From positions 39,537 through 103,536 of the forward strand of contig NZ_BOMG01000021.1 of NCBI RefSeq assembly GCF_016862075.1: a stretch of DNA of 64,000 nucleotides. Direction: 5' to 3'. This stretch comes from Actinoplanes couchii. GTDB lineage: Bacteria; Actinomycetota; Actinomycetes; Mycobacteriales; Micromonosporaceae. A program made the translations under genes and the position numbers. The notes below the pieces were generated by a model. The model did not search any database, was not told the origin of the DNA, and saw only the letters and a list, made by a program, of their open reading frames with translations. Of the stretch, positions 49,881 to 58,705 are shown one piece after another (the stretch's first letter is position 1; the number at the start of each line of letters is the position of its first letter).

Positions 49881-49952
49881 CGGCGGTTCACCTGCTCACA
49901 TAGACGAAGGTTCATCGGCGGTGGCGGAAGTTTGTCAGTGCGTTCAGAACAA

Positions 49953-49973
49953 TGTCAAGACAAACTCTTGACG
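49953..49973. promoter_or_regulatory. GntR operator overlapping two divergent -35 boxes
   Basis: A perfect dyad GTCAAGA-CAAAC-TCTTGAC spans 49954-49972. Its right arm contains the plus-strand -35 TTGACG (49968-49973), followed after 17 bases by GAAGCT. Its left arm contains the minus-strand -35 TTGACA (49958-49953), with a CAAACT hexamer about 18 bases on. One bound dimer would shut both the regulator gene and the IolE-like operon. Confidence 0.65.
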
Positions 49974-50068
49974 TGATCGACATCGCGTCCGAAGCTGGCC
50001 ACACGGGCCGCGGAAACCTTCGCGACACGCTGCTGTAACGCGCCCATCGGCGGTGAAGGAGACAGTAA

Positions 50069-50947
50069 ATGACCGGCTTCGCGGATCGCGTCGGCGGCGC
50101 CCCGATCTCCTGGGGCGTCTGCGAGGCGCCCGGCTGGGGGCACGAGCTGCCCGCCGACCGGGTGCTGGCGGAGATGAGCGGGCTCGGGCTGCGGGCCACC
50201 GAGCTGGGCCCGACCGGATACCTGGGGCAGACCCCGGCGGACGTCCGGGCCACCCTGGACCGCAACGGCCTGACCCTGATCGGCGGTTTCCTGCCGGTGC
50301 CGATGCACGTCTGCACCGCCGAGGACCTGGCCGAGGCCGCCGCCGCGATGGACACCCTGGCCGCCGCGGGCGCCGAGGTGGTGGTGCTGGCCGCGCGGTC
50401 CGCCGACGGCAGTTACGACCACAAGGTGGTGCTGACCGACGCCGAGTGGCACAGTCTGTTCGCCGTCCTGGAGACGCTGCAGAGGATGGCCGCCGAGCGT
50501 GGCCTGCGGGCCAGCCTGCACCCGCACGTCGGCACCGCGGTGGAGACCCGGGAGGCGGTGCTGCGGCTGCTCGACGGCAGCGACGTGCCGCTCTGCCTGG
50601 ACACCGGCCACCTGCTGATCGGCGGCATGCAGCCGGCCGAGCTGCTCGAACTGGCCGCCGGCCGGATCACCCACGTGCATCTCAAGGACGTGAACCTCGC
50701 GGTCGCCGCCACCGTGCAGGACGGTTCCATCGCGTACATCGACGGGGTCCGCAACGGGATGTACACGCCGCTCGGCTCCGGTGACGTGGACGTCGCCGGC
50801 ATCGTCGCCGCTCTGGAGGCCGCCGGTTACACCGGCTGGTACGTCCTCGAGCAGGACTGCGCCCTGGCCGGGGCGCCGGCCTCCGGGGAGGGCCCGATCG
50901 GCGACGTCCGTACCAGCATCAAGTTCCTCACGGAGGTTTCCCGATGA
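50069..50947 (+). CDS. IolE-like sugar isomerase/dehydratase (TIM barrel)
   Basis: The protein has 292 aa. ATG follows AAGGAGAC. The IolE-type start GGAPISWGVCEAPGWGHELP is followed by barrel strands ATELGPTGYLGQ, LTLIGGFLPVPMH, EVVVLAARS, LRASLHPHVGTAVETRE, VPLCLDTGHLLIGG and ITHVHLKDVNLAV. Metal ligands Glu, Asp and His are in place. IolE dehydrates 2-keto-myo-inositol; related barrels isomerise sugars or cleave 3-keto-glycosides. It overlaps the Gfo/Idh/MocA gene (ATGA), an inositol-type pairing. Confidence 0.88.
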   Translation: MTGFADRVGGAPISWGVCEAPGWGHELPADRVLAEMSGLGLRATELGPTGYLGQTPADVRATLDRNGLTLIGGFLPVPMHVCTAEDLAEAAAAMDTLAAAGAEVVVLAARSADGSYDHKVVLTDAEWHSLFAVLETLQRMAAERGLRASLHPHVGTAVETREAVLRLLDGSDVPLCLDTGHLLIGGMQPAELLELAAGRITHVHLKDVNLAVAATVQDGSIAYIDGVRNGMYTPLGSGDVDVAGIVAALEAAGYTGWYVLEQDCALAGAPASGEGPIGDVRTSIKFLTEVSR

Positions 50948-51987
50948 CCACCATGCTCGCATCGGACCAGACCGGTCCGCAGACCGGAGGCCGCGCGGTG
51001 AAGCGGATCGGGATCATCGGCACCGGCATCATGGGCACCGACCACGCCCGCCTGCTCACCGAAGCCGTCTCCGGCGCGGTCGTCGCCGGCGTCTTCGACC
51101 TGGACACCGAGCGGGCCGCCGGGGCCGCGGCGAGCAGCGGCGGCGCGCGGGTCTTCGCCGACCCGTACGAGCTGATCTCCGACGGCGGCATCGACGCGGT
51201 GCTGATCGCCTCCTCGGACGCCACCCACGAGGCGTTCGTGCTGGCGTGCATCGAGGCCGGCAAGCCGGTGCTGTGCGAGAAGCCGCTCGCGCCGACGGTC
51301 GAGGGCTGCGCCCGGATCCTGGAGGCCGAGACCGCGCACGGCAGCCGGCTGGTCACGGTCGGATTCATGCGCCGGTACGACCCGGGCTACACCGACCTCA
51401 AGACGCTGCTCAAGGACGGCGCGGTGGGCGCGCCGCTGATGCTGCACAACGTGCACCGCAACCCGGCCGCGGTGCCCGGCCTGCCCGACGCCGCGGTGAT
51501 CACCAACTCGGCGGTGCACGAGCTGGACGTCACCCGCTGGCTCTTCGACGAGGAGATCGTCGAGGTGACCGTGCACCGGCCGCGGGCCACCGCGCAGGGC
51601 GGCGGCACCCAGGATCCGCAGTTCCTGATCCTCAGGACGGCTTCCGGGGTACTGTCCGACGTCGAGATCTTCGTCAACGCCCGGTACGGCTACGAGGTGC
51701 GCTGTGAACTGGTCGCCGAGGCGGGCACCGTCACCCTCGACGCCCCGCCGCCGACCTCGGTGCGCCGGGGCGGTCTGCACGCCCGGGAACTGCCCGGTGA
51801 CTGGCGGCCCCGATTCGCCGAGGCGTACCGTCTGGAATTGCAGGACTGGATCGACGGGACCGGGGGCGGAGCGACCGCCTGGGACGGTTTCGCGGCCACT
51901 TTCGTCGCACAGGCCTGTGTCGCCGCGCTGGAAAGCGGAGAGCGTCATTCGGTGGACCTTCCACCGGTTCCCGCGCTCTATCGCTGA
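50944..51987 (+). CDS. Gfo/Idh/MocA oxidoreductase, IolG-like
   Basis: The protein has 347 aa. The Rossmann motif is KRIGIIGTGIMGTDHARLLT (about 20). The canonical lysine is in VLCEKPLAPTVEGCA, and the catalytic C-terminal helix is ITNSAVHELDVTRWLFDEEI with the His-Asp pair of inositol dehydrogenases. VGFMRRYDPGYTDLK is typical of IolG. It likely oxidises a polyol or sugar hydroxyl with NAD+. About 18 residues precede the Rossmann start; a GTG at 50998 would remove them. Confidence 0.9.
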   Translation: MTTMLASDQTGPQTGGRAVKRIGIIGTGIMGTDHARLLTEAVSGAVVAGVFDLDTERAAGAAASSGGARVFADPYELISDGGIDAVLIASSDATHEAFVLACIEAGKPVLCEKPLAPTVEGCARILEAETAHGSRLVTVGFMRRYDPGYTDLKTLLKDGAVGAPLMLHNVHRNPAAVPGLPDAAVITNSAVHELDVTRWLFDEEIVEVTVHRPRATAQGGGTQDPQFLILRTASGVLSDVEIFVNARYGYEVRCELVAEAGTVTLDAPPPTSVRRGGLHARELPGDWRPRFAEAYRLELQDWIDGTGGGATAWDGFAATFVAQACVAALESGERHSVDLPPVPALYR

Positions 51988-52053
51988 TGGCCTTTCGGGG
52001 GAGCCGTGATAAACGGTTCCCCCTTTATTCACGTCATTAGGAAAGAGGACGAC

Positions 52054-53709
52054 TTGACCGAAACGGATCCTGCCTTCCACACCCGTGTCCGCACCGCTCT
52101 GGACCGGGAGGTCGGCGGGATTCTCGGCGAGGACGCCGGCCTGTGGCGGACGATGCAGCACCGCCGGCTCGCCGAGCGGGTCAAGACGCTGGCCGCGGCC
52201 CGGAGGTTGACCGGCACGTCCCACGAAGAGCCGATGAGCGAGCTGATCGGGCTGCTGCGGGGCCTGCAGAACCCCAGCGGCCTGTTCCGCGGCGGCGACA
52301 ACGTCGACTCCCCGCCGGACTCCGCGTTCAGCGTCAACGACCTGGCCGACGCCGCGTACCTGCTGCGCGATGCGGGCGGCGTCGGTCAGCAGCTCGCCGA
52401 GCTGCTGGAAAGCATGACTCCGGCCCTGGTCAAGGGCGGTGTACACACCCCGAACCATCGGTGGGAGCTGTCCGCGGCGCTGGCCCGGCTGCACCGCCTG
52501 GAGCCGCGGCCGGAACTGGCCGACCGGGTGGGGCAGTGGCTGGCCGAACGGGTCGACATCGAGGACGGCCTGTGGTCCGAGCGCAGTGCCAACTACGCCG
52601 CGCACGTCTCCAACCCGTCGCTGCTGACCATCGCGGAGGTCTTCGACCGGCCGGATCTGGTGGACGCGGTCGAGCAGAACCTGACCGCCACCCTCGACCT
52701 GCTGCTGCCGGACGGCACCGTGGAGACGGTGCTGTCCCGGCGCCAGGACCAGCGATGGCCGAAGCCGCTGTGCTCCTACCTGCTGCCGTTGCGGCAACTC
52801 GCGGTGCAGCGCCGGCGTGGCGACCTGGCCTGGGCCGCCGGCATCGCCCTGGAGCAGGGCATCGAGGCGCCCGGGTACGCCGCCGCCGCACTGCTGATCA
52901 CCCCGGACGTCGGCGCCCCGCTCCCGCCGGCACAGGCTCCGCCGGTGCCGCGCAGACGGCACTTCGCCGCCGCGGGCACGCTCACCGACCACGGCCGGAC
53001 CCGGGCAGCGGTGGTGTTCGGAGGTTCCGATCATGCCCGCCACCAGCGGATCCGTTCCGGTCTGGCGAATTCGCCGACGTTCCTGCGGCTGTACTGCGGC
53101 GCCGTGGTCCTGGACAGCGTCCGGCTGTCGCGCACCTTCTTCGGCCTGGGCCCGTTCCGGTCCGACGGGCTGACCCTGGACGGCGACACGGCGGTGCTCG
53201 GCGAGGCCGTGTCGGCGGCCTACTACCAGCCCCTGAACGGTGCCGATCGGGACGGCCGGGGCGACTACCGGGTCACCGACGACGGCCGGTTCAGCGCCGC
53301 GATGGCCTTCGACCGGCGGGGCCGTGACCAGGTCACCCTGCGTACCGATGTTCGGGTGACCCTGACCGAGACGGGCGCCGATCTGGACGTCGAGGTGGCC
53401 GGCGTGGTGGTGGACTGGTCTCTGGAGCTCGCGTTCCGCCCGGGCGGAACCCTGTCCGGCGCGGCTGCGCTGGGTGACGACCGATGGCACCTGGAGTCGG
53501 GTACGGCCACCTACCGGGTGGAGGACGACGCACTGAGCGTCACCGTGCTCGAGTCCCCGGAGACGCCGGCCGAGGCCGGCCCGGGCTATCAGCCGGGGGA
53601 GGAGTACGAGTTTCTCGGGGGCACCGACGCGGTCGGTGGTGTTCGCCTCTACGTGACCGGAAAAGCCCCTGCACGGCTGCGACTGCGGATCGCTGCCGCC
53701 GACAATTAG
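52054..53709 (+). CDS. Large alpha-toroid/beta-sandwich protein, possible glycan lyase
   Basis: About 551 aa from TTG at 52054, chosen because GAAAGAGG lies upstream. A GTG at 52006 would add 16 residues. The first 290 residues are helix-rich and end-to-end repeating (MSELIGLLRGLQNPSGLFRG, NDLADAAYLLRDAGGVGQQL, WELSAALARLHRLEPRPELA), like an (alpha/alpha)-toroid. The last 240 are beta-rich (ALGDDRWHLESGTATYRVED). This layout is seen in polysaccharide lyases and heparinase II/III relatives, but the catalytic Tyr/His/Asn set could not be fixed. There is no signal peptide. It lies between the IolG-like gene and the sugar importer. Confidence 0.7.
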   Translation: MTETDPAFHTRVRTALDREVGGILGEDAGLWRTMQHRRLAERVKTLAAARRLTGTSHEEPMSELIGLLRGLQNPSGLFRGGDNVDSPPDSAFSVNDLADAAYLLRDAGGVGQQLAELLESMTPALVKGGVHTPNHRWELSAALARLHRLEPRPELADRVGQWLAERVDIEDGLWSERSANYAAHVSNPSLLTIAEVFDRPDLVDAVEQNLTATLDLLLPDGTVETVLSRRQDQRWPKPLCSYLLPLRQLAVQRRRGDLAWAAGIALEQGIEAPGYAAAALLITPDVGAPLPPAQAPPVPRRRHFAAAGTLTDHGRTRAAVVFGGSDHARHQRIRSGLANSPTFLRLYCGAVVLDSVRLSRTFFGLGPFRSDGLTLDGDTAVLGEAVSAAYYQPLNGADRDGRGDYRVTDDGRFSAAMAFDRRGRDQVTLRTDVRVTLTETGADLDVEVAGVVVDWSLELAFRPGGTLSGAAALGDDRWHLESGTATYRVEDDALSVTVLESPETPAEAGPGYQPGEEYEFLGGTDAVGGVRLYVTGKAPARLRLRIAAADN

Positions 53710-53785
53710 GAAACATTACCGGCGAAGTGCCACCGAGGAATTAGGCACAAGTCGATAAAGTCTTTACCTGTGAATGAACTTGTCG

Positions 53786-53814
53786 TTGACGAGGTAAGCG
53801 CTTTCCTCTAGCGT
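53786..53814 (+). promoter_or_regulatory. Strong promoter with LacI-type operator before the sugar importer
   Basis: -35 TTGACG (53786-53791), a 17-base spacer, then -10 TAGCGT (53809-53814). The spacer holds GGTAAGCGCTTTCC (53793-53806), a palindrome around AAGCGCTT like LacI/GalR-family operators. A second symmetric element, TAAAGTCTTTA (53756-53766), lies 20 bp upstream of the -35. Confidence 0.7.
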
Positions 53815-53852
53815 CCTGCCTCACGACAAGGCATTTCATCGAGGAGATAGTC

Positions 53853-55139
53853 ATGGGGATTTCGGCCTTTGCCCGGAAGGGACGCCTGAGCACGCTCGCC
53901 GTGGGCGTCGTCGCCACCCTCGCGCTCAGCGCCTGCGGATCCGGCTCCGACGGTGGAGACGGTGACGTCAAGAGCATCACCTTCTGGTACTCGACCAACG
54001 CCCAGGACAAGGGCTACACCGATCTGGCCGCCGAGTTCGAGGCCAAGGAGGGCATCAAGGTCGAGATCGTCAACATCCCGAACGACGGGTACAAGGACAA
54101 GCTGAAGCAGGCCGCGCAGGCGAACGAGCTGCCGGACAGCGGCAGCGTCCCGGCCCTGGACCCGCTCTGGGTGAACCAGGTGCAGGACCTCTCGTCGATC
54201 GCCAACAACGAGGCGAACAAGATCAACAAGGACCTGATCACCGTCCAGGACGGCAAGGTCCTCGCGATCCCCTCGGACATCACCGCCGCCGGGCTCTACA
54301 TCAACAAGAGCCTGTTCGACAAGGCCAAGGTCGAGTACCCCACCGACCCGGCCAACACCTGGACCTGGGACGAGTTCCTCGCCGCCACCGCCAAGGTGAA
54401 GGCCGCCACCAGCGCCAAGTACGAGCTGGTCTACGACAACTCGCCGGCCCGCATCCGGTCCTGGGTCTACACCCACGGCGGCAAGGGCTTCCAGCTCGGC
54501 CCGGACAACAAGTTCGCCCAGCCGGACGCCGCCACCGTGACGGCGCTCGAGGGCTTCAAGGCGATCAACGACGACAAGGTCATGCCGAAGTCGGTCTGGA
54601 CCTCCGGCGCCGACCCGTCCGCCCTGTTCAAGAGCGGCCAGGTCGTCGCGTACTACTCCGGTGTCTGGCAGGTCGCCGACTTCGCCGACGGCATCACCGA
54701 GTTCGAGTGGGCCGCCGCGCCGACCCCGGCCCAGCCGGTGCACGCCACCGACATCAACCTCGGTGGTCTGGTGACCGCGTTCAACGGTGACAAGGCCGAG
54801 GCCGCCAAGAAGTGGGTCGACTTCCTCTTCCAGCCGGCCAACTACACCAAGCTGGCGCAGACCAACGGCTACCTCCCGATCGAGCAGGGCCTGGACCTGA
54901 AGTACCCGTTCGAGAAGCAGGCCGCCCTGGACGCCTTCGCGCTCTACAACAAGGAGATCGAGCTCGCCGACCCGATCTCGCCGTCCGGTCAGGCCGCGCA
55001 GACCACGCTCCTGCTGGCCGGCAAGCCCGCCGCCGAGGACCCCACCAAGGTCGAGATGGCCAAGTTCATCAACGGTGAGCAGGACGTCAACGCCACCGTG
55101 AAGAACATCGTCGACGGCTGGAACGTGCAGCTCAACTGA
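53853..55139 (+). CDS. Sugar ABC transporter substrate-binding lipoprotein (family 1)
   Basis: The protein has 428 aa. ATG follows GAGGAGATAG. The signal peptide ends in a lipobox (LALSACGSG, Cys near 27). Family 1 features are SITFWYSTNAQDKGYTDLAA at the start, KLKQAAQANELPDSGSVPAL, IPSDITAAGLYINKSLFDKA, then FKSGQVVAYYSGVWQVADFA and NLGGLVTAFNGDKAEAAKKW. It captures an oligosaccharide or glycoside outside the cell for the two permeases that follow. No ATPase gene lies nearby; a shared MsiK-type ATPase encoded elsewhere is usual in actinobacteria. Confidence 0.95.
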   Translation: MGISAFARKGRLSTLAVGVVATLALSACGSGSDGGDGDVKSITFWYSTNAQDKGYTDLAAEFEAKEGIKVEIVNIPNDGYKDKLKQAAQANELPDSGSVPALDPLWVNQVQDLSSIANNEANKINKDLITVQDGKVLAIPSDITAAGLYINKSLFDKAKVEYPTDPANTWTWDEFLAATAKVKAATSAKYELVYDNSPARIRSWVYTHGGKGFQLGPDNKFAQPDAATVTALEGFKAINDDKVMPKSVWTSGADPSALFKSGQVVAYYSGVWQVADFADGITEFEWAAAPTPAQPVHATDINLGGLVTAFNGDKAEAAKKWVDFLFQPANYTKLAQTNGYLPIEQGLDLKYPFEKQAALDAFALYNKEIELADPISPSGQAAQTTLLLAGKPAAEDPTKVEMAKFINGEQDVNATVKNIVDGWNVQLN

Positions 55140-55151
55140 CCGACCATGGCG

Positions 55152-55179
55152 TGCGGCCCACCCCGCGGGGTGGGCCGCA
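55152..55179 (+). terminator. Intercistronic hairpin after the binding-protein gene
   Basis: A perfect 13-bp stem TGCGGCCCACCCC (55152-55164) and its complement (55167-55179) encloses two bases. Between binding-protein and permease genes, such hairpins stabilise the upstream message or cut read-through, giving more binding protein than permease. Confidence 0.7.
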
Positions 55180-55201
55180 TCCGCAGGAAAGAGAGTGCAC
55201 C

Positions 55202-56107
55202 ATGGTCGACACCGCGGTGGCCCAGCCCCGGAAGCGGCGGAAGCTGAACAGCTACGTCGGGGCACCCCTGCTCTTCATCATCGTCAACCTGACCCTGTTC
55301 TGCCTGTTCTTCGTCTGGCCCGCGGTGATCGGCCTGGGCTACTCGTTCACCAGCTACACCGGCATCGGCGACGCCCCGTTCGTCGGCGGCGACAACTACG
55401 CCCGCCTGATGGACGACCCGGCGTTCTGGGCGGCCCTGTGGCGCAGCGTGATCTACACCGCCACCGTCGTCCCGCTCAGCGTCGTCGCCGCGCTCGGCAC
55501 GGCATACCTGCTGGTCAGCCCGTACACCAAGGGCAAGGGTTTTGCTCGGGTCATCTTCTTCCTGCCCTGGCTGATCTCCCCGATCATCGCCGGTGTCATC
55601 TGGCGCTGGCTGTTCGGTGAGAACTTCGGCCTGGTCAACTTCATCATCACCGAGCTGGGTTTCGACGCGGTGCCGTGGCAGTCCAACGCCGACCTCTCGC
55701 TGATGGTGGTGATCATCGCCGCGGTCTGGGGCAGCACCGCGTTCAACATGCTGCTCTTCGTCGCCGCGCTGAAGAACGTGCCGGTCTCGTACTACGAGGC
55801 GGCCGATCTGGACGGCGCCGGCGCCTGGCAGAAGTTCCGCTCGATCACCCTGCCGGCCATCGCGCCGACCACGTTCATCGTGGTGCTGCTCAGCACGCTG
55901 CACGCGATGAAGGAGTACAGCCTGATCGTCGCGGTCAACGCCGGTGGGCCGGGCACCGCGAACAACCTGATCGTGCAGTACATCTACCAGACCGGTTTCC
56001 GGAAGGCGCAGATCGGTTACGCCAGCGCGGCGTCGTTCGTACTGCTGCTGATCCTGATGATCATCGCCCTGATCCAGATGCTGGCCAACCGCCGGAAGGA
56101 GAGCTGA
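55202..56107 (+). CDS. Sugar ABC transporter permease (MalF type)
   Basis: The protein has 301 aa. ATG at 55202 follows AGGAAAGAGAG. Six helices, the first being LLFIIVNLTLFCLFFVWPAV. The coupling EAA loop is YYEAADLDGAGAWQKFRSIT followed by LPAIAPT. LPWLISPIIAGVIWRWLFGE is the usual MalF-class conserved segment. It forms the translocation channel with the next permease. Confidence 0.95.
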   Translation: MVDTAVAQPRKRRKLNSYVGAPLLFIIVNLTLFCLFFVWPAVIGLGYSFTSYTGIGDAPFVGGDNYARLMDDPAFWAALWRSVIYTATVVPLSVVAALGTAYLLVSPYTKGKGFARVIFFLPWLISPIIAGVIWRWLFGENFGLVNFIITELGFDAVPWQSNADLSLMVVIIAAVWGSTAFNMLLFVAALKNVPVSYYEAADLDGAGAWQKFRSITLPAIAPTTFIVVLLSTLHAMKEYSLIVAVNAGGPGTANNLIVQYIYQTGFRKAQIGYASAASFVLLLILMIIALIQMLANRRKES

Positions 56108-56108
56108 G

Positions 56109-57005
56109 ATGGCCGCCGAGACCAAGAAGCCGCCCGCGTTGCGTACGCCGCGGCAGGCGCTGAACAAGAAACCCGGCAGCCGGACCGGCGACCTGGCCCG
56201 CAAGATCAGCTCCAGCTCGGTGTTGTGGCTGCTGGTCGTGGTCTACGGCTTCCCGACGCTCTGGTTCGTGATGAGCTCGTTCAAGCCGGCCGGCGAGCTG
56301 TTCTCCTACCCGCTGACGTTCTTCCCGAGCCGGTTCACCCTGGACGGGTACGCCGAGGCGTGGACCAAGTTCGACTTCGCCGGTTACTTCGTCAACACGC
56401 TGATCGTGGCGGTCGGCGCCACCCTGCTCACCGTGGTGGCCAGTGCCGCCGCCGGTTACGCCCTGGCCAAGTACCAGAGCTGGTGGCTGAAGATCTTCGC
56501 GGTCTGCATCATCGCCACCACCATGCTGCCCGGTGAGACGATCCTCGCCCCGCTCTTCGTGGTGGTCCGCGACCTCGGTCTCTACAACAACCTGGCCGGT
56601 GTGATCGTCCCCGCGGTCATCACCGCCACCGGCACGTTCATGTTCCGCCAGTTCTTCGTGACGGTGCCGAACGACCTGCTCGAGGCGGCCCGCATCGACG
56701 GCTCCGGTGAGGTCTCCACCTTCATCCGGATCATGCTCCCGCTGGCCAAGCCGATCATCATGACCCTGGCGATCTTCTCGTTCCAGTGGCGCTGGAACGA
56801 CTACCTCTGGCCGTTGATCATCCTCAACGACCCGAACGAGTTCACCCTGCAGATCGGCGTCGCCAGCATCATCGGCGCGCAGAACATCAACTGGTCCGTC
56901 CTGCTCGGCGCTTCGGTGATGTCCATGATCCCTCTCGTCGCGATCTATCTGATCTTCCAGAAGTACGTGATGAGCGCGGACATGAACGCCGGCCTCAAAG
57001 ACTGA
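56109..57005 (+). CDS. Sugar ABC transporter permease (MalG type)
   Basis: The protein has 298 aa and starts two bases after the previous stop. Six helices with the MalG start VVVYGFPTLWFVMSSFKPAG, AGYALAKYQSWW, the EAA loop LLEAARIDGSGEVSTFIRIM then LPLAKP, and FSFQWRWNDYLWPLIIL. The N-terminal 45 residues are basic and cytoplasmic. Paired with the preceding permease. Confidence 0.95.
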   Translation: MAAETKKPPALRTPRQALNKKPGSRTGDLARKISSSSVLWLLVVVYGFPTLWFVMSSFKPAGELFSYPLTFFPSRFTLDGYAEAWTKFDFAGYFVNTLIVAVGATLLTVVASAAAGYALAKYQSWWLKIFAVCIIATTMLPGETILAPLFVVVRDLGLYNNLAGVIVPAVITATGTFMFRQFFVTVPNDLLEAARIDGSGEVSTFIRIMLPLAKPIIMTLAIFSFQWRWNDYLWPLIILNDPNEFTLQIGVASIIGAQNINWSVLLGASVMSMIPLVAIYLIFQKYVMSADMNAGLKD

Positions 57006-57016
57006 GGGATAACTTC

Positions 57017-58705
57017 ATGACTGCCCCCGTCCTCTCCCGCCGCTCCCTGCTCGCCGTCACGGCGGCCGGTTTCGCCGCTCCCTGGCTGAGCCGGCCCGCC
57101 GTCGCCGCGGCGATCCCCGATTTTGTCGACGACTACCGGTCCAACCTGACGGCCAACCTCACGGTCGACACCAACGCGGCCGTACGCATCCTGTCCGGCG
57201 TGCAGAAGTACTGGCGGACCGGCTCCGCCTGGAACACCGGCACCGTCCTGGACCGGGCCACGCTCCGCGCCAACGTGCGGTTCTGCGAGACCCGCACCGC
57301 CTCCCGGACCGCCGCCGAGGGCGCCCGTGCCTTCGTCGTCGACCGCCAGCACCAGAGTTACGCCGTGATCGCCGGGCTCGGGCCGTGGGCCGCCGCCTAC
57401 CGGACCGCCGCGCTCGCGGTCACCGGCATCACCGAGGCGCCGGCCACCACCCCGGCCACCACGGTCAGCGACTTCGTCCCGGCGGGCGCACCGGCCGGCG
57501 CCACCAACGGCGCGGGTTCCCCGACGTCCGAGCTGGGCCAGATCGTCACGCTGGTCAACACGGTCCGCGGCAACTGGTCGTCGTCGAACCCGGGCAAGTT
57601 CGCCGTCCAGTACCCGCGCCCGTGGCGGATGACCACTGACAGCACGGTCGTCGACACCGGCGCCGTCGACGAGTTCGGCTTCCCGGTCTACCGGTCCAAG
57701 GTCGTGGTGGTGCCGCAGCTGCTGCGCCAGCGCGGTCTCACCCCGGCCGACGACGGCGGTTTCCCCAGCGGCCACACCAACGCGCTGTTCCTGGCCGCGC
57801 TCTCCTTCGCCTACGCCTTCCCGGAGCGGTACCAGGAGCTGCTGACCACGGCGTTCGACCTGGCCGACACCCGGATCACCGCGGGCATGCACTCGCCGCT
57901 GGACGTGGTCAGCGGCCGGATCCTGGCCACCGCGCTCGCTGCCGCGATCTTGAACGACCCGGTGAACGTCGAACTCAAGGCGGCGGCCCGGGCCCAGGCG
58001 CAGGCGTTCCTCGCGGCCAATTCCCCGACCACGACTGATGGGTACGCCGACCGGGCCGCCAACCGCAGATCGATCCTCCCGCGGCTCACCTACATCCTCC
58101 CGCGCACCGGCCGGGACAAGCCGCTGACCGTGCCGAAGGGCGCCGAGGTGCTGCTGGAGACCCGCCAGCCGTACCTGACCGCCGCCCAGCGCCGCGCCGT
58201 GCTGCGCTCGACCGCCCTGCCCGCCGGATACGCCCTGCTCGACGGCCCGGAGCAGTGGGGACGCCTGGACCTGTACAAGGCGGCCGACGGCTACGGCGCG
58301 TTCGAGTCCGACGTGGACGTGACGATCGACGTCGACGACGTCTGGCGCAACGACATCTCCGGCCCCGGCGGCCTGACCAAACGTGGCACCGGAACCCTCA
58401 CCCTGACCGGCGCGAACACCTTCCGCGGCGGGATCCGGATCCTCGGCGGCACCCTGGCCGGCTCACTCGGCCGCGGAGACCTCGAGATCCGCGGCGGGCT
58501 ACGGCTCGCACGTCCCCAGAAGGCGAAGAACGTCACCATCGGGGCCGGCAGCACCCTTGTCGTGGAAGTCGGCAAACCCGGCGTGTTCCCCGCGCTGTCG
58601 GCTGACCGCGTGACCGGGAAGTTCGCCCGGGTCACCGCCCCCGGCTTCAAGGCCGAGGCGATCTACACCCGTGACTCCGTGAAGGTGAAGGTCAGCAAGG
58701 CATGA
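57017..58705 (+). CDS. Tat-exported PAP2-family phosphatase with beta-repeat tail
   Basis: The protein has 562 aa. A twin-arginine signal (LSRRSLLAVTAAGFAAPWLS, cleavage near 33) is followed by a PAP2/vanadium-haloperoxidase-type domain with DDGGFPSGHTNALFLAALSF (SGH motif, about 258) and DLADTRITAGMHSPLDVVSG (third motif with catalytic His). Family members remove phosphate from lipids, sugars or inositol phosphates, or act as haloperoxidases. The C-terminus carries one autotransporter-type repeat (GTGTLTLTGANTFRGGIRIL) and a beta-rich end. It sits 11 bp after the permease and overlaps the next gene by 4 bp, so it belongs to the sugar operon. Confidence 0.88.
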   Translation: MTAPVLSRRSLLAVTAAGFAAPWLSRPAVAAAIPDFVDDYRSNLTANLTVDTNAAVRILSGVQKYWRTGSAWNTGTVLDRATLRANVRFCETRTASRTAAEGARAFVVDRQHQSYAVIAGLGPWAAAYRTAALAVTGITEAPATTPATTVSDFVPAGAPAGATNGAGSPTSELGQIVTLVNTVRGNWSSSNPGKFAVQYPRPWRMTTDSTVVDTGAVDEFGFPVYRSKVVVVPQLLRQRGLTPADDGGFPSGHTNALFLAALSFAYAFPERYQELLTTAFDLADTRITAGMHSPLDVVSGRILATALAAAILNDPVNVELKAAARAQAQAFLAANSPTTTDGYADRAANRRSILPRLTYILPRTGRDKPLTVPKGAEVLLETRQPYLTAAQRRAVLRSTALPAGYALLDGPEQWGRLDLYKAADGYGAFESDVDVTIDVDDVWRNDISGPGGLTKRGTGTLTLTGANTFRGGIRILGGTLAGSLGRGDLEIRGGLRLARPQKAKNVTIGAGSTLVVEVGKPGVFPALSADRVTGKFARVTAPGFKAEAIYTRDSVKVKVSKA

